From positions 186,001-250,000 of the forward strand of contig NZ_JOFL01000016.1 in NCBI RefSeq assembly GCF_000719265.1: a stretch of DNA of 64,000 nucleotides, given 5' to 3'. Of this stretch, positions 24,546 through 36,008 are shown piece by piece. The stretch comes from Streptomyces roseoverticillatus (GTDB lineage Bacteria > Actinomycetota > Actinomycetes > Streptomycetales > Streptomycetaceae). The position numbers and the translations under genes were made by a program. Numbering within the stretch: position 1 is the first letter of the stretch; each line of letters begins with the position of its first letter. The notes under the pieces are model-generated. The model saw nothing but the letters and a program-made list of their open reading frames with translations, had not been told where the DNA came from and made no database searches.

Positions 24546-26261
24546 ATGAGCACCCATGCGCACGATCCGTCCGACCCGCACGCCCCCGCCGCACCGGGCG
24601 GCCGTGAGGAGCCCCCGGACGCGGCCCTGGTCGCGATCGGCGGCGCGGCGGTGCTCGCGGTCGTCGCGTGGGCGGCGCTGGGCAAGCACTCCTTCGACCG
24701 GCTGACGAAGTCGGCACTGAACTGGGTGCTGTCCAACTTCGCCTGGCTGTTCGTGATCGCCGCGGACGTCTTCCTGGCCCTGTGCGTGGTGATCGCCGTG
24801 AGCCGCTTCGGCCGGATCCGGCTCGGCCGGGACGACGACCAGCCGGAGTTCAGCAACCTCGCGTGGATCGCGATGATGTTCAGCGCGGGCATGGGCATCG
24901 GCCTGATGTTCTACGGCGTCGGCGAGCCGCTCCTGCACTTCGTCTCCCCGCCGCCCGGCAGCGGCGTCACCGCGAACACGCCGGCCGCGGCCCGTACCGC
25001 GCTGGAGTACTCGTTCTTCCACTGGACCCTGCACCCGTGGGCGATCTACGGCATGGCGGGGCTCGCCCTCGCCTACGCGGGCTTCCGCAAGGGCCGCGGC
25101 AACCGGCTGAGCTCGGCGTTCGTCCCGCTGCTCGGCGAGGAGCGGGCGGCCGGCTGGCCGGGCCGGGTCATCGACCTGCTCGCGGTCTTCGCCACCGTGT
25201 TCGGCACGGCGACGAGCCTCGGCCTGGGCGCCCTGCAGGTGTCGAAGGGCCTCAACATCACGACCGGGGTGAAGGACACCACGGGCCTGGAGCTGATCAT
25301 CATCGGCGGGCTGTCGGCCGCGTTCGTGCTGTCGGCGTTCTCCGGGCTGCACAAGGGCGTGAAGTGGCTCAGCACGCTCAATATCGTGCTCGCCGCCTGC
25401 CTCATGCTCTTCGTCTTCCTCCTCGGCCCCACCGTCTTCGTCCTCAACACCATCCCCGCGGCCGCCGGCAGCTACCTGCACGACCTGGTGACCCTCGCGA
25501 CGCGTACGGGCGCGTTCACCGACTCCCAGTGGCTCGGCGCCTGGACGATCTTCTACTGGGCGTGGTGGCTGTCCTGGGCCCCCTTCGTGGGCACGTTCAT
25601 CGCCCGCATCTCGCGCGGCCGGACGATCCGCGAGTTCCTCATCGGCGTCCTGCTGGTGCCCAGCGGTGCCACGGTCGTGTGGTTCTGCGTGATGGGCGGC
25701 AGCGCCCTGCGGCTGGACATGACGGGCGCGGCCGACATGGCCGGGACCGTCAAGGACGGCGCGGAGGCGTCCCTGTTCGCCCTCCTGGACACGCTGCCGC
25801 TGGAGACGCTCACCTCGTGGATCGCGATGGCGCTGGTCATGACGTACTTCATCACCAGCGCGGACTCCGCGTCCCTCGTGATGGGCTCGCTCTCCAGCCG
25901 CGGCGCGCTGCACCCGCGGACGTGGCTGGTGGTGACGTGGGGCGTCCTGATGGCCGCGGTCGCGGCGGTGCTGCTGGTGGCCGGCGGGCTGCAGTCGCTG
26001 CAGTCGGCGACGATCCTGGTCGCCCTGCCGTTCGTGCTGGTCATGCTGGCCCTGTGCTGGTCGCTGATGTCGGAGCTGCGCGAGGACCCGGGGGCGGGCC
26101 CGGCCCGGCACCACGCGATGCACGGCTTGCGGGACGCGCTGCGGACGATGGTCGGCGACGCGATCGAGGAGCGGGCCCCGGGCCCGGTGCGCCACCCGCG
26201 GCTGCGCCGGGTCGCGGACAGCGTCCGCGACCGCGACGACGAGGGGCAGGGCGGGGGCTAG
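24546..26261 (+). CDS. BCCT-family betaine/choline/carnitine transporter
   Basis: A 571-residue BCCT transporter with 12 membrane helices. The family signature lies in TM8, W-T-I-F-Y-W-A-W-W-L-S-W-A-P-F, followed by G-T-F-I-A-R-I-S-R-G-R-T-I-R-E. The G-M-G-I-G segment of TM3 is present. It takes up quaternary ammonium compounds, mainly as osmoprotectants. The C-terminal cytoplasmic tail is short and charged. The last codons overlap the stop of the convergent SDR gene (CTAG, 26258-26261). Confidence 0.92.
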   Translation: MSTHAHDPSDPHAPAAPGGREEPPDAALVAIGGAAVLAVVAWAALGKHSFDRLTKSALNWVLSNFAWLFVIAADVFLALCVVIAVSRFGRIRLGRDDDQPEFSNLAWIAMMFSAGMGIGLMFYGVGEPLLHFVSPPPGSGVTANTPAAARTALEYSFFHWTLHPWAIYGMAGLALAYAGFRKGRGNRLSSAFVPLLGEERAAGWPGRVIDLLAVFATVFGTATSLGLGALQVSKGLNITTGVKDTTGLELIIIGGLSAAFVLSAFSGLHKGVKWLSTLNIVLAACLMLFVFLLGPTVFVLNTIPAAAGSYLHDLVTLATRTGAFTDSQWLGAWTIFYWAWWLSWAPFVGTFIARISRGRTIREFLIGVLLVPSGATVVWFCVMGGSALRLDMTGAADMAGTVKDGAEASLFALLDTLPLETLTSWIAMALVMTYFITSADSASLVMGSLSSRGALHPRTWLVVTWGVLMAAVAAVLLVAGGLQSLQSATILVALPFVLVMLALCWSLMSELREDPGAGPARHHAMHGLRDALRTMVGDAIEERAPGPVRHPRLRRVADSVRDRDDEGQGGG

Positions 26262-26914
26262 AAGGGAGCGGGGCCGGACGGGGCGGGCGGCTGGACGGGG
26301 CGGGCGGCCGCGGCGGCCACCTTGCCGCCGAACCCGTCCGGGTCCTCCCAGATCGCGGTGCGGACCACACCCGGCGAGACGGTGTTGACCCGCACGCCCC
26401 GCGGCCCGAACTCCTCGGAGAGGGACTTGCCGAAGGCCGTGAGCGCCGCCTTGGCCACGCTGTACGCGATGGGGCCGGCGGCGGGGAGCCGCGCGTTGAT
26501 GGAGGAGACGTTGACAACGGAGCCGCGGCGCGGGGTCAGGGACGGCAGGGCGGCGCGGCTGACGCGGACGGCGCTGAGGAAGTTCAGGTCGAGGTTCGCC
26601 TGGAACTGGGCGTCGTCGGCGTCGAGGAACCCGCCGAGGACGACCTCGTCGCCGCCGCCGACGTTGTTGACCAGCAGGTCGATCCCCTCGCCGAGCGCGG
26701 CGAGGGTCTGCTCGACGAGCGTGCGCGCGCCGTCGGGCGTGCTGAGGTCGACGGCGACGGCCGCGGTGGCGGCCTCTTTGAGCTCGGGGGTGATCGTACG
26801 GGCGGCGCCGACGACCCGTACGCCCTCGGCGGCGAGGGAGCGGACGGTGGCGAGGCCGATGCCGCGGCTCGCTCCGGTGACGAGGGCGGTCTTGCCGGTG
26901 AGGTGGAGATCCAT
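26258..26914 (-). CDS. Short-chain dehydrogenase/reductase, C-terminus lost
   Basis: An SDR-family oxidoreductase of 218 residues. The cofactor motif T-G-A-S-R-G-I-G, the N-N-V-G-G motif, the catalytic Ser in V-S-S-I and the Y-x-x-x-K pair (Y-S-V-A-K) are present. The normal family continues about 40-55 residues further, to a conserved D-G-G end. Here, after D-P-D-G-F-G-G-K, it runs into a low-complexity Ala/Pro tail and stops inside the convergent BCCT stop codon, so the end appears deleted. ATG 26914 is preferred over the upstream frame. It is probably repressed by the TetR protein encoded upstream, through the palindrome at 26933-26944. Confidence 0.8.
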   Translation of the reverse strand: MDLHLTGKTALVTGASRGIGLATVRSLAAEGVRVVGAARTITPELKEAATAAVAVDLSTPDGARTLVEQTLAALGEGIDLLVNNVGGGDEVVLGGFLDADDAQFQANLDLNFLSAVRVSRAALPSLTPRRGSVVNVSSINARLPAAGPIAYSVAKAALTAFGKSLSEEFGPRGVRVNTVSPGVVRTAIWEDPDGFGGKVAAAAARPVQPPAPSGPAPF

Positions 26915-26932
26915 GACGTACGCTTCTTTCTT

Positions 26933-26944
26933 TACCTGAAGGTA
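26933..26944. promoter_or_regulatory. Candidate TetR operator upstream of the SDR gene
   Basis: TACCT-GA-AGGTA, an inverted repeat 19 bases upstream of the SDR start. It shares the ACCT-N2-AGGT core with the palindrome upstream of the TetR gene itself. Confidence 0.55.
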
Positions 26945-27008
26945 CAAAATTTGGGTATGGGTATGGGTACGGGTGGGCGGGGCCGGAGGCCGGCCCGGCC
27001 CCGGCCGC

Positions 27009-27587
27009 TCAGAGCATGGCGAGCGCCGCGTCCGCGACGCGGCACAGCCGCTCCCGGCCGCCCTGGGCGCGGGCGATGACCCGCATGCCGACGAGCGCCG
27101 CGAGCAGCAGGCTCGCGACCGCGGCCGGGTCCCGGTCCGGGGCGAACTCGCCCGTGCGCTGCCCGCGCTCGACGGCGGCCTTGAAGGCGCCCTCGGTGCG
27201 CTCGAACATGCGGCGTACGAGTTCGGTGGAGGCGTCGTCCCTGCCGCCGAGTTCGGTGGCGGTGTTCACGGCGAGGCAGCCGCGGCGGCCGGACTCGCCG
27301 AGGTCCGTCTCGATCAGCAGCTCCAGCGCGGAGCGCAGCAGCGGCAGGACGGGGCCGGGCTGATCGAGCAGCTCCACCAGCGCCGCGGCCTGGGTGTCGC
27401 GGTAGCGCTCCAGCGCACGCTCGAACAGGGCGTGCTTGCTGCCGAAGGCGTGGTAGAGGCTGCCCTTGCCAATGCCGAGCTCGTCGACGAGGTCCTGGGG
27501 CGTGGTGGCGGCGTAGCCCTTGCGCCAGAAGACGTCCATGGCTTTGCCGACGACTGCGTCCGGATCGAACTGCTTGGGCCTTCCCAC
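27009..27587 (-). CDS. TetR-family repressor of the SDR gene
   Basis: A TetR-family regulator of 192 residues from the GTG at 27587, opening with the typical V-G-R-P-K-Q-F-D-P. The HTH includes T-P-Q-D-L-V-D-E-L-G-I-G-K-G-S-L-Y-H-A-F, and the C-terminal domain is helical. A longer frame from a TTG at 27623 exists, but that codon lies inside the palindrome TTGACCT-GT-AGGTCAA, so the shorter start is favoured. It probably represses itself and the downstream SDR gene. The ligand may be an electrophile or aldehyde, as for other SDR-linked TetR proteins. Confidence 0.85.
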   Translation of the reverse strand: MGRPKQFDPDAVVGKAMDVFWRKGYAATTPQDLVDELGIGKGSLYHAFGSKHALFERALERYRDTQAAALVELLDQPGPVLPLLRSALELLIETDLGESGRRGCLAVNTATELGGRDDASTELVRRMFERTEGAFKAAVERGQRTGEFAPDRDPAAVASLLLAALVGMRVIARAQGGRERLCRVADAALAML

Positions 27588-27607
27588 GGAGGAAACGGTA
27601 GGTCTTT

Positions 27608-27623
27608 TTGACCTGTAGGTCAA
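27608..27623. promoter_or_regulatory. Candidate autoregulatory TetR operator
   Basis: Perfect inverted repeat TTGACCT-GT-AGGTCAA, 20 bases upstream of the GTG start. A further TAGGTC half-site lies at 27599-27604. The core matches the palindrome at 26933-26944. Confidence 0.6.
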
Positions 27624-27646
27624 TTACCGAGGGCTCTCCACTTCTG

Positions 27647-30439
<2,793 letters not shown>

Positions 30440-30724
30440 ATCGCTCCCTTCACTCCAAGGGACCCACAGCGGCCACAGCAACACACGGGCGGACCCGCAC
30501 CCGCGAGGCGAGCCCGGTTCTTGACCCGGTTGCCGCCGTTTCCTTCACCCTCACGAGCGAGTGCCGCGCATATAAAACGACTCCATCGGAACGAATATCC
30601 GGAAAGTCGATAAATCATCATGAACCTCACCCCCCTCTCCCACGCCCGCCAGCCGCTGAAAATATCGACAGATCTCCACAAAAACCCGTTCGCCGCACCC
30701 CCACCCGCTCCGTACGCTCACGCC

Positions 30725-31492
30725 ATGACCAGCGGCAGCGACAGCAGCAACAACGGCGGCGGCAAGAAGCGCCCCCTGGTGGCGATCCTCAGCGGCGCCG
30801 GCATCTCGACGGACTCCGGGATCCCGGACTACCGCGGCCCGAACGGCGTGTGGCGCCGCGACCCGGAGGCCGAGAAGCTCGTCACGTACGCGTACTACAT
30901 GGCCGACCCGGAGATCCGCCGCCGCTCGTGGCGCATGCGGCGCGACGGACCCGCCCTGCGCGCCCGCCCGAACGCCGCCCACGAGGCCGTGGTGCGGCTG
31001 GAGCGGGCGGGCGTGCCCGTACGCGTCATCACGCAGAACGTCGACGGGCTGCACCAGATGGCGGGGATGCCGGAGCGGAAGGTCCTCGAACTGCACGGCA
31101 CGGCGCGGGCGGTGCACTGCACCCGGTGCAAGGAGCGCTCCAGCATGGAGGCGGCGCTGGAGCGCGTGGCGGCGGGCGATCCGGATCCGGCGTGCGAGAC
31201 GTGCGGCGGAATCCTGAAGTCGGCCACGGTGATGTTCGGCGAGGGCCTGGACCCGCAGGTGCTCGGCGAGGCCGTGGCCGTGACCAAGGCGTGCGAGGTG
31301 TTCATCGCGGTCGGCACGAGCCTCCAGGTGCACCCCGCCGCGTCACTGGCGGGGCTGGCGGCCGACCACGGCGCGCGGCTGATCATCGTCAATGCGGAGC
31401 CGACGCCGTACGACGAGCGGGCGGACGAGCTGGTGCGCGAGCCGATCGGGACGGCACTGCCGGTGCTGCTGGAGCGGATCGCCGCGGGGTAG
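30725..31492 (+). CDS. Sirtuin, NAD-dependent protein deacylase
   Basis: A 255-residue Sir2-family enzyme. NAD-binding G-A-G-I-S-T-D-S-G-I-P-D-Y-R-G is near residue 24, T-Q-N-V-D-G-L-H near 103, the catalytic His is in L-H-G-T, and a four-Cys zinc site (C-x2-C ... C-x2-C) lies between about 127 and 160. It removes acyl groups from lysines using NAD. The ATG at 30725 is chosen; the upstream in-frame extension to 30620 is not conserved-looking. It is divergent from the collagen-like gene, with 285 bases between. Confidence 0.92.
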   Translation: MTSGSDSSNNGGGKKRPLVAILSGAGISTDSGIPDYRGPNGVWRRDPEAEKLVTYAYYMADPEIRRRSWRMRRDGPALRARPNAAHEAVVRLERAGVPVRVITQNVDGLHQMAGMPERKVLELHGTARAVHCTRCKERSSMEAALERVAAGDPDPACETCGGILKSATVMFGEGLDPQVLGEAVAVTKACEVFIAVGTSLQVHPAASLAGLAADHGARLIIVNAEPTPYDERADELVREPIGTALPVLLERIAAG

Positions 31493-31542
31493 CCGGACGG
31501 GCCGGCGAACCGGCGGACCGAGGGGCCGGCAGACCGACGGGC

Positions 31543-31587
31543 GTCAATGAAGAGTTGACAAGGGTTCGCCGTCAAGGAAAGCTTGAC
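31543..31587 (+). promoter_or_regulatory. Two GTCAA-N7-TTGAC inverted repeats before the membrane protein gene
   Basis: GTCAA-N7-TTGAC occurs at 31543-31559 and again at 31571-31587, the second three bases before the ATG at 31591. TTGACA at 31555 could be a -35 box. The same half-sites recur before the HTH gene at 32535, which suggests a shared regulator. Confidence 0.55.
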
Positions 31588-31590
31588 GTC

Positions 31591-31887
31591 ATGATCAATT
31601 CGTCGCGGGCTGCGACCACCCCTACCCCGCAGCCCACCCTCGCCTACACCGCTCTCGCGCTGCTGCTCGGCGCCATCGCCCTGATCACGCTCGCCCTGTC
31701 GCTCGCCGAGAACCTCGGCACCCCGGCGTTCCTCGCGCTCACCAGCGCCGAACTCCTCCTCGTCGCGGGCATGGGCGCCCTCTTCGGGACGGTGAAGGTG
31801 CAGAGCACCTCCGACGCCGCGCAGCACCAGCGCGACGAGGCGACCCTCGACACCCTCGAGCCCCTGCACGAAGGGGGGCGGCGATGA
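31591..31887 (+). CDS. Small two-helix membrane protein
   Basis: A 98-residue protein with two predicted membrane helices (residues 18-39 and 46-66) and a charged C-terminal tail that looks cytoplasmic. No known family is recognised. The start lies directly after an inverted repeat, and the stop overlaps the next ATG (ATGA at 31884-31887), so it is translated with the HTH protein that follows. Confidence 0.75.
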   Translation: MINSSRAATTPTPQPTLAYTALALLLGAIALITLALSLAENLGTPAFLALTSAELLLVAGMGALFGTVKVQSTSDAAQHQRDEATLDTLEPLHEGGRR

Positions 31888-32450
31888 GCGACGCCGCACG
31901 GCTCAGTCCGGACGAGGAGGCCCGCATCCGCGAGGGCATCGCGAGCGCGGTGCTCGGCGCCCCCCAGGGGCTCGCCGAGTCGCTGGAGCACGACCCGGAG
32001 GGCTATCTACGCCTGGTGGCCGCGACCCGGACCGGCGCCCAGGAGACGAGCCGGCTGCTGCGCGAGGCCGTGCAGGGCGCGCGGGCCGCGGGGCACAGCT
32101 GGGACACCATCGGCCGCTTGCTGGGCGTGAGCCGGCAGGCCGCGCAGCAGCGCTTCGCGGCCAAGGGTGCCGCGATGCCGAAGGGGTCTCCCGAGCGCCG
32201 GGTGCTCACTCCGCTGACCGCGTTCAACGAGATGGCCGCCCTCGCCGAGGCGGGCCTGGAGCGCTGGGAGCTGGTGGAGTTCGGCCCGCTGTACCACGCG
32301 GTGGTGGCGTCCGACCGGCGGTGGGAGTACCGCCGCGTCACGCTCGCGGTCGCCGGGCGCGGGCGGCGCATGAAGGCGGACGGCTGGACCGAGGTCGGCA
32401 ACGGCTACTTCCCGTGGAGCTACTACAAGCGCCCCCTGAACGACGACTGA
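31884..32450 (+). CDS. HTH-containing protein of unknown function
   Basis: A 188-residue protein. Residues 70-93 contain a helix-turn-helix G-H-S-W-D-T-I-G-R-L-L-G-V-S-R-Q-A-A-Q-Q, very like that of the small protein at 32535. The C-terminal half (W-E-L-V-E-F-G-P-L-Y-H to the W-S-Y-Y-K-R-P end) is a mixed alpha/beta region with many aromatics and no recognised family. It is coupled to the membrane protein gene and followed by a 12-bp hairpin. It may sense a signal and regulate the module through the GTCAA/TTGAC sites. Confidence 0.75.
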   Translation: MSDAARLSPDEEARIREGIASAVLGAPQGLAESLEHDPEGYLRLVAATRTGAQETSRLLREAVQGARAAGHSWDTIGRLLGVSRQAAQQRFAAKGAAMPKGSPERRVLTPLTAFNEMAALAEAGLERWELVEFGPLYHAVVASDRRWEYRRVTLAVAGRGRRMKADGWTEVGNGYFPWSYYKRPLNDD

Positions 32451-32480
32451 CCGGAACACCGCCCACCGAGCGGAACGCCG

Positions 32481-32510
32481 CCCGCCTGTCAACAATGATT
32501 GACAGGCGGG
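32481..32510 (+). terminator. Hairpin with embedded GTCAA/TTGAC site
   Basis: CCCGCCTGTCAA (32481-32492) and TTGACAGGCGGG (32499-32510) pair perfectly over 12 bases around CAATGA. It lies 30 bases after the HTH gene and 25 bases before the next start. It could be a terminator, an operator for the downstream gene, or both. Confidence 0.55.
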
Positions 32511-32534
32511 GCTTTGTCATCCTAGGTTGACACC

Positions 32535-32759
32535 ATGGCCGGAACGGATGCGAAGGACGCGGTCGGCACCACCGAGGCCGCCATGGACAGCGATCCCCAT
32601 GTGGGACTGCACGCCGTCGCCGCGCTGCGGCGGCTCGTCGAGCGCCTGGAGGCGCTTCAGGTCGACAGCGCGCGACGGCAGGGCTGGTCCTGGGAGGAGA
32701 TCGGCGCCGCGCTCGGGGTCAGCAGGCAGGCAGTGCACAAGAAACACGCCAGGAGGTAG
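32535..32759 (+). CDS. Small HTH protein paired with the Clp-N protein
   Basis: A 74-residue protein. The C-terminal half is a helix-turn-helix, G-W-S-W-E-E-I-G-A-A-L-G-V-S-R-Q-A-V-H-K-K. It ends two bases before the Clp-N domain gene, so the two are one transcript; this pairing is, from memory, common in Streptomyces. A TTGACA box and the inverted repeat at 32488-32503 lie just upstream, which fits autoregulation. It lacks a clear ligand or dimer domain. Confidence 0.82.
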   Translation: MAGTDAKDAVGTTEAAMDSDPHVGLHAVAALRRLVERLEALQVDSARRQGWSWEEIGAALGVSRQAVHKKHARR

Positions 32760-32761
32760 GC

Positions 32762-33355
32762 ATGTTCGAACGGTTCACCCTGGATGCGCGTGAGGCCGTC
32801 CTGCAGGCGCAGGAGGAGGCCCGCACGCTGGGCCACGCATGGATCGGCAGCGAGCACCTGCTGCTCGGCGTGCTCGGTCAGGCCGGCGCCCCCGTGGTCA
32901 CCACGCTGGCCCGGTTCGGGGTCACGCCGGAGGGGTGCCGGAGCGCGCTGGCGCCCGCCGGCCCCCTCGGGGCGGGCGACGCGGAGGCGCTGCGCGCGTT
33001 CGGCATCGACCTGGAGGCCGTACGGGCCCGGGCGGAGGACACCTTCGGGCCCGGGGCGCTGGACCGGTCCGGGCCTCCCGAGGAGCGGTGGCGGATCCTG
33101 CCCTTCGGCCGGGGCCGCCGGGCCGAACCCCGCCGGAGGGTCCACGTCCCCTTCACGCCCCGCGCGAAGAAGGCCCTGGAGCGCTCGCTGCGCGAGGCCC
33201 ACGCCCGCAAGGAGCGCCACATCGGCGCGGAACACGTCGCCCTGGGCGTCCTCGACCCGGACGACAAGGTGACGGCGGGCGTGCTGAGGAAGCTGGGGAC
33301 CGACACCGTCACCGTACGGAACGGGATCCTGCAGGAGCTTCCCCGGGCGGCGTAG
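32762..33355 (+). CDS. Stand-alone Clp N-terminal (double Clp-N) domain protein
   Basis: A 197-residue protein with two Clp-N repeats like the N-domain of ClpA/ClpC: F-E-R-F-T-L-D-A-R-E-A-V-L-Q-A-Q near the start, I-G-S-E-H-L-L-L-G-V-L near residue 28, and a second copy from about residue 130 (F-T-P-R-A-K-K-A-L-E ... I-G-A-E-H-V-A-L-G-V-L). No AAA+ ATPase part follows. It may bind Clp substrates or adaptors, or act as an anti-adaptor, possibly with the HTH partner as client. Confidence 0.85.
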   Translation: MFERFTLDAREAVLQAQEEARTLGHAWIGSEHLLLGVLGQAGAPVVTTLARFGVTPEGCRSALAPAGPLGAGDAEALRAFGIDLEAVRARAEDTFGPGALDRSGPPEERWRILPFGRGRRAEPRRRVHVPFTPRAKKALERSLREAHARKERHIGAEHVALGVLDPDDKVTAGVLRKLGTDTVTVRNGILQELPRAA

Positions 33356-33491
33356 GCCCTTTTGGCGGATCGCGCCGAGCGCACCGGTTGCGGAGACAAC
33401 GCATTCCGGCGGGCCCTCAGCGGTGCGGCGTACGGGGGCGTTTGCCTGCCCCCGACGGCAGGGCGACCGCATCGCGGCAACCGGGCCGTGC

Positions 33492-33510
33492 CGCCCGCCC
33501 GGGGCGGGCG
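33492..33510. terminator. Hairpin between convergent genes
   Basis: CGCCCGCC (33492-33499), loop CGG, GGCGGGCG (33503-33510), in the 184-base gap between the Clp-N protein gene and the convergent oxidoreductase gene. A weaker stem CCTGCC/GGCAGG lies at 33445-33462. Confidence 0.5.
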
Positions 33511-33539
33511 TGGCTCCCCCCGGACCGTCCGGCCGGGGT

Positions 33540-34955
33540 CTACCCCCTCCGCAGCCTCCGCCACACCGCCTTCGCCGCGTGGTGCCCGCACATGCCGTGG
33601 ACGCCCGGTCCCGGCGGGGTGGCCGAGGAGCACAGGAAGACGGCCGGGTGGGCCGTCGCGTACGGCACGCGGGCGAGCTTGGGGCGGATGATCAGGCGCA
33701 GGCCGGCCACGGAGCCGATGGCGAAGTCGCCGCCCACGTAGTTGGCATTGCGGGCGGCAAGCTGCGGGGGGCCGGCCGTGGCGCGGGCCAGGACCAGGTC
33801 GCGGAAGCCGGGCGCGAACCGCTCGATCTGCCGCTCGATCACCTCGGTGGCGTCGCCCTCCCAGCCGCTCGGCACGTGCCCGTACACCCAGAACGTGTGC
33901 TTGCCCTCGGGCGCACGGGTGGGGTCGGCGAGGCTGGGCTGGGCGGTGATGAGGAAGGGCACCGAGGGGTCGCGGCCGTGCAGCGCGGCGTCGAGGGCCG
34001 CGTCGATCTCGCCGTACGTCGGCCCGATGTGGACCGTCCCGGCGCGGCGCGCGGCCTCCGACGTCCAGGGCACGGGACCCGACAGCGCGTAATCGATCTT
34101 GAAGACGCTGGGGCCGTAGCGGTAGCCGTGGTAGGCGTTGCCGAGGCCGGCGATGCGTGCGAGCGCGGTGGGCGAAGTGTCGAACACATAGGCGCGGGCG
34201 GGTGGCAGGTCGTCCAGCCGCTTGACCTCGAAGCCGGTGTGCACGGTGCCGCCGTACGCGCGCAGGTACGAGGCGAGGGCGTCGGCGATGGCCTGGGAGC
34301 CGCCGCGCGGCACCGGCCAGCCGCCCGCGTGCGCGGCGAGCGCGAAGACCAGGGCCATGCCGCCCGTGCCGATGCCGGTGAGGGGGGAGATGCCGTGCGC
34401 GGCCAGCCCGGCGAACAGGGCCTGCGCCTTCTCGTCCCGGAAGCGGCGGGTCAGCAGGGCCGCGGGCTGGGCTCCCACCAAGCCGAACCGTGCGTAGAGG
34501 ACGGGGTCACGCGGCGGCCCGTCCCACTGAGTGCGCAGGAAGTCCGCCGCGACGGTGTCCCACTTGCCGCGGAAGGGGGCCACGAGCCGGCGGTAGGCCC
34601 CGGCGTCGCGCGGGCCGAGCGAGTGCGCCGTCTCCCCCACGCTGTGGGAGAGGACGGCGGCCGTGCCGTCGGGGAAGGGGTGCGCCATGGGCAGCTCGGG
34701 GTGCACCCACTCCAGGCCGTGCCGGTCGAGCGGCATCGCGCGGAAGGCCGGGGAGCCGGCGCCGAGCGGGTGCACGGCGGAGCACGGGTCGTGCCGGAAG
34801 CCGGGGAGCGTGAGCTCCTCGGTCCGCGCGCCGCCGCCGACGGCGTCGGCGGCCTCGAAGACCTCCACCGACAGGCCGCGGCGGGCCAGCTCCACGGCGG
34901 CGGTGAGCCCGTTGGGCCCGGCGCCTACGACAACAGCGTCGAGCATGGTCGGCAC
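33540..34955 (-). CDS. FAD-dependent oxidoreductase, phytoene desaturase-like
   Basis: A 471-residue FAD/NAD(P)-binding amine oxidase-type protein. The N-terminal dinucleotide motif [18 protein letters not shown] is followed by [15 protein letters not shown]. The C-terminal [17 protein letters not shown] segment is intact. It belongs to the large CrtI-like group, but no carotenoid genes are near and the substrate is unknown. The GTG at 34955 has GGGGAG eight bases upstream and is preferred to the ATG at 34946. Confidence 0.85.
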   Translation of the reverse strand: MPTMLDAVVVGAGPNGLTAAVELARRGLSVEVFEAADAVGGGARTEELTLPGFRHDPCSAVHPLGAGSPAFRAMPLDRHGLEWVHPELPMAHPFPDGTAAVLSHSVGETAHSLGPRDAGAYRRLVAPFRGKWDTVAADFLRTQWDGPPRDPVLYARFGLVGAQPAALLTRRFRDEKAQALFAGLAAHGISPLTGIGTGGMALVFALAAHAGGWPVPRGGSQAIADALASYLRAYGGTVHTGFEVKRLDDLPPARAYVFDTSPTALARIAGLGNAYHGYRYGPSVFKIDYALSGPVPWTSEAARRAGTVHIGPTYGEIDAALDAALHGRDPSVPFLITAQPSLADPTRAPEGKHTFWVYGHVPSGWEGDATEVIERQIERFAPGFRDLVLARATAGPPQLAARNANYVGGDFAIGSVAGLRLIIRPKLARVPYATAHPAVFLCSSATPPGPGVHGMCGHHAAKAVWRRLRRG

Positions 34956-34984
34956 CGGACGCCACTCCCCTCGTCCTCGAAAGG

Positions 34985-35064
34985 TCCCTGACCCGTCACC
35001 GGATCCGTCCTCGAACCCGTCACGGGATCCACCCTCGGACCGGTCCTCGGATCCGGCCTCGGGA
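34985..35064. repeat. Short degenerate GGATCC/CTCG repeats
   Basis: The 109-base gap between the oxidoreductase start and the phosphatase stop carries about five loose copies of a 12-18-base unit with GGATC and CCTCG elements. No gene is seen in it. Confidence 0.4.
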
Positions 35065-35892
35065 TCAGCCGGCGGACGCCAGCAGCCCCAGGATATGACG
35101 GAGCGTCGCCTCGTCCCGCGCGGCGGCGAACGGGAGCGCGTTGCCGCCGGCTATGCGGAAGGGCTCGCCGGCGACGGTCCCGCTCGCGCCGCCCGCCTCG
35201 GCGACGAGGAGCAGGCCCGCGGCGTGGTCCCAGGCGTTCTCCCAGCTGAAGGCGAGCCCGTCGATGTTGCCCCGGGCCACGTTCAGGTATTCGAGGCCGG
35301 CCGAGCCGCAGGGGCGCGGCGCGACGCCCTCCGTGGCGAGCGCCGCGAGGACGCGCTTCTGTTCGTCGTTGGTGAAGTCGTAGTGGGAGATCGCCACTTC
35401 GAGGACCTTGCCGGGGGCGGGCGAGCCGGCCTTCAGCGGCTCGCCGTTGAGCGCGGCCCCGGCGCCGCGGCGGGCGACGGCCATCAGGTCGAGCGCGGGC
35501 GCGTAGGTCCAGGAGGCGAGGAGCTCGCCGCGGTGGGCAAGGCAGACGAGGGTCGCGAAGCCGGGGTCGCCGTGCACGAACTGGCGGGTGCCGTCGACGG
35601 GGTCGACGATCCACACGGGCGCGTCGCCGCTGAGCGCGGCGAGCACACCCGCATCCGCGTGCACGGCCTCCTCGCCGACGACGACCGAACCGGGCAGCAG
35701 GGCGGTGAGCGAGGCCGTGAGGTGCTCCTCCGCGCGCCGGTCGGCGACCGTGACGAGGTCGTGCGGGCCGTTCTTCTCGACGATCTCGTCCGCGGCGAGC
35801 TGCCGGAAGCGGGGCACGATCTCGGCGGCGGCCGCCTTGCGCACCGCCTCCTCGACGTCGGTCAGGTCACCTGCGAGAAAGTCTTCGAGCAT
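35065..35892 (-). CDS. hisN: Inositol monophosphatase-family phosphatase (HisN-type)
   Basis: A 275-residue IMPase-superfamily phosphatase with the metal-binding motifs G-E-E near residue 72, W-I-V-D-P-V-D-G-T near 94 and W-D-H-A-A-G near 216. In actinobacteria the close relatives are histidinol-phosphate phosphatases (HisN). No his genes are in the window, so another sugar or inositol phosphate is possible. It is transcribed towards the FAD oxidoreductase gene, 109 bases away. Confidence 0.85.
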   Translation of the reverse strand: MLEDFLAGDLTDVEEAVRKAAAAEIVPRFRQLAADEIVEKNGPHDLVTVADRRAEEHLTASLTALLPGSVVVGEEAVHADAGVLAALSGDAPVWIVDPVDGTRQFVHGDPGFATLVCLAHRGELLASWTYAPALDLMAVARRGAGAALNGEPLKAGSPAPGKVLEVAISHYDFTNDEQKRVLAALATEGVAPRPCGSAGLEYLNVARGNIDGLAFSWENAWDHAAGLLLVAEAGGASGTVAGEPFRIAGGNALPFAAARDEATLRHILGLLASAG

Positions 35893-36008
35893 GCGTCCAT
35901 CGAACCATGCCCCACCGACAACCAGTGGCGGCCCTGCGTCTCCGAGGCGTCCCCTCGGTGAACGCGGGCCCCCACGGCCTCACGGGCCCCACCGCCCCCG
36001 GCATCCGC

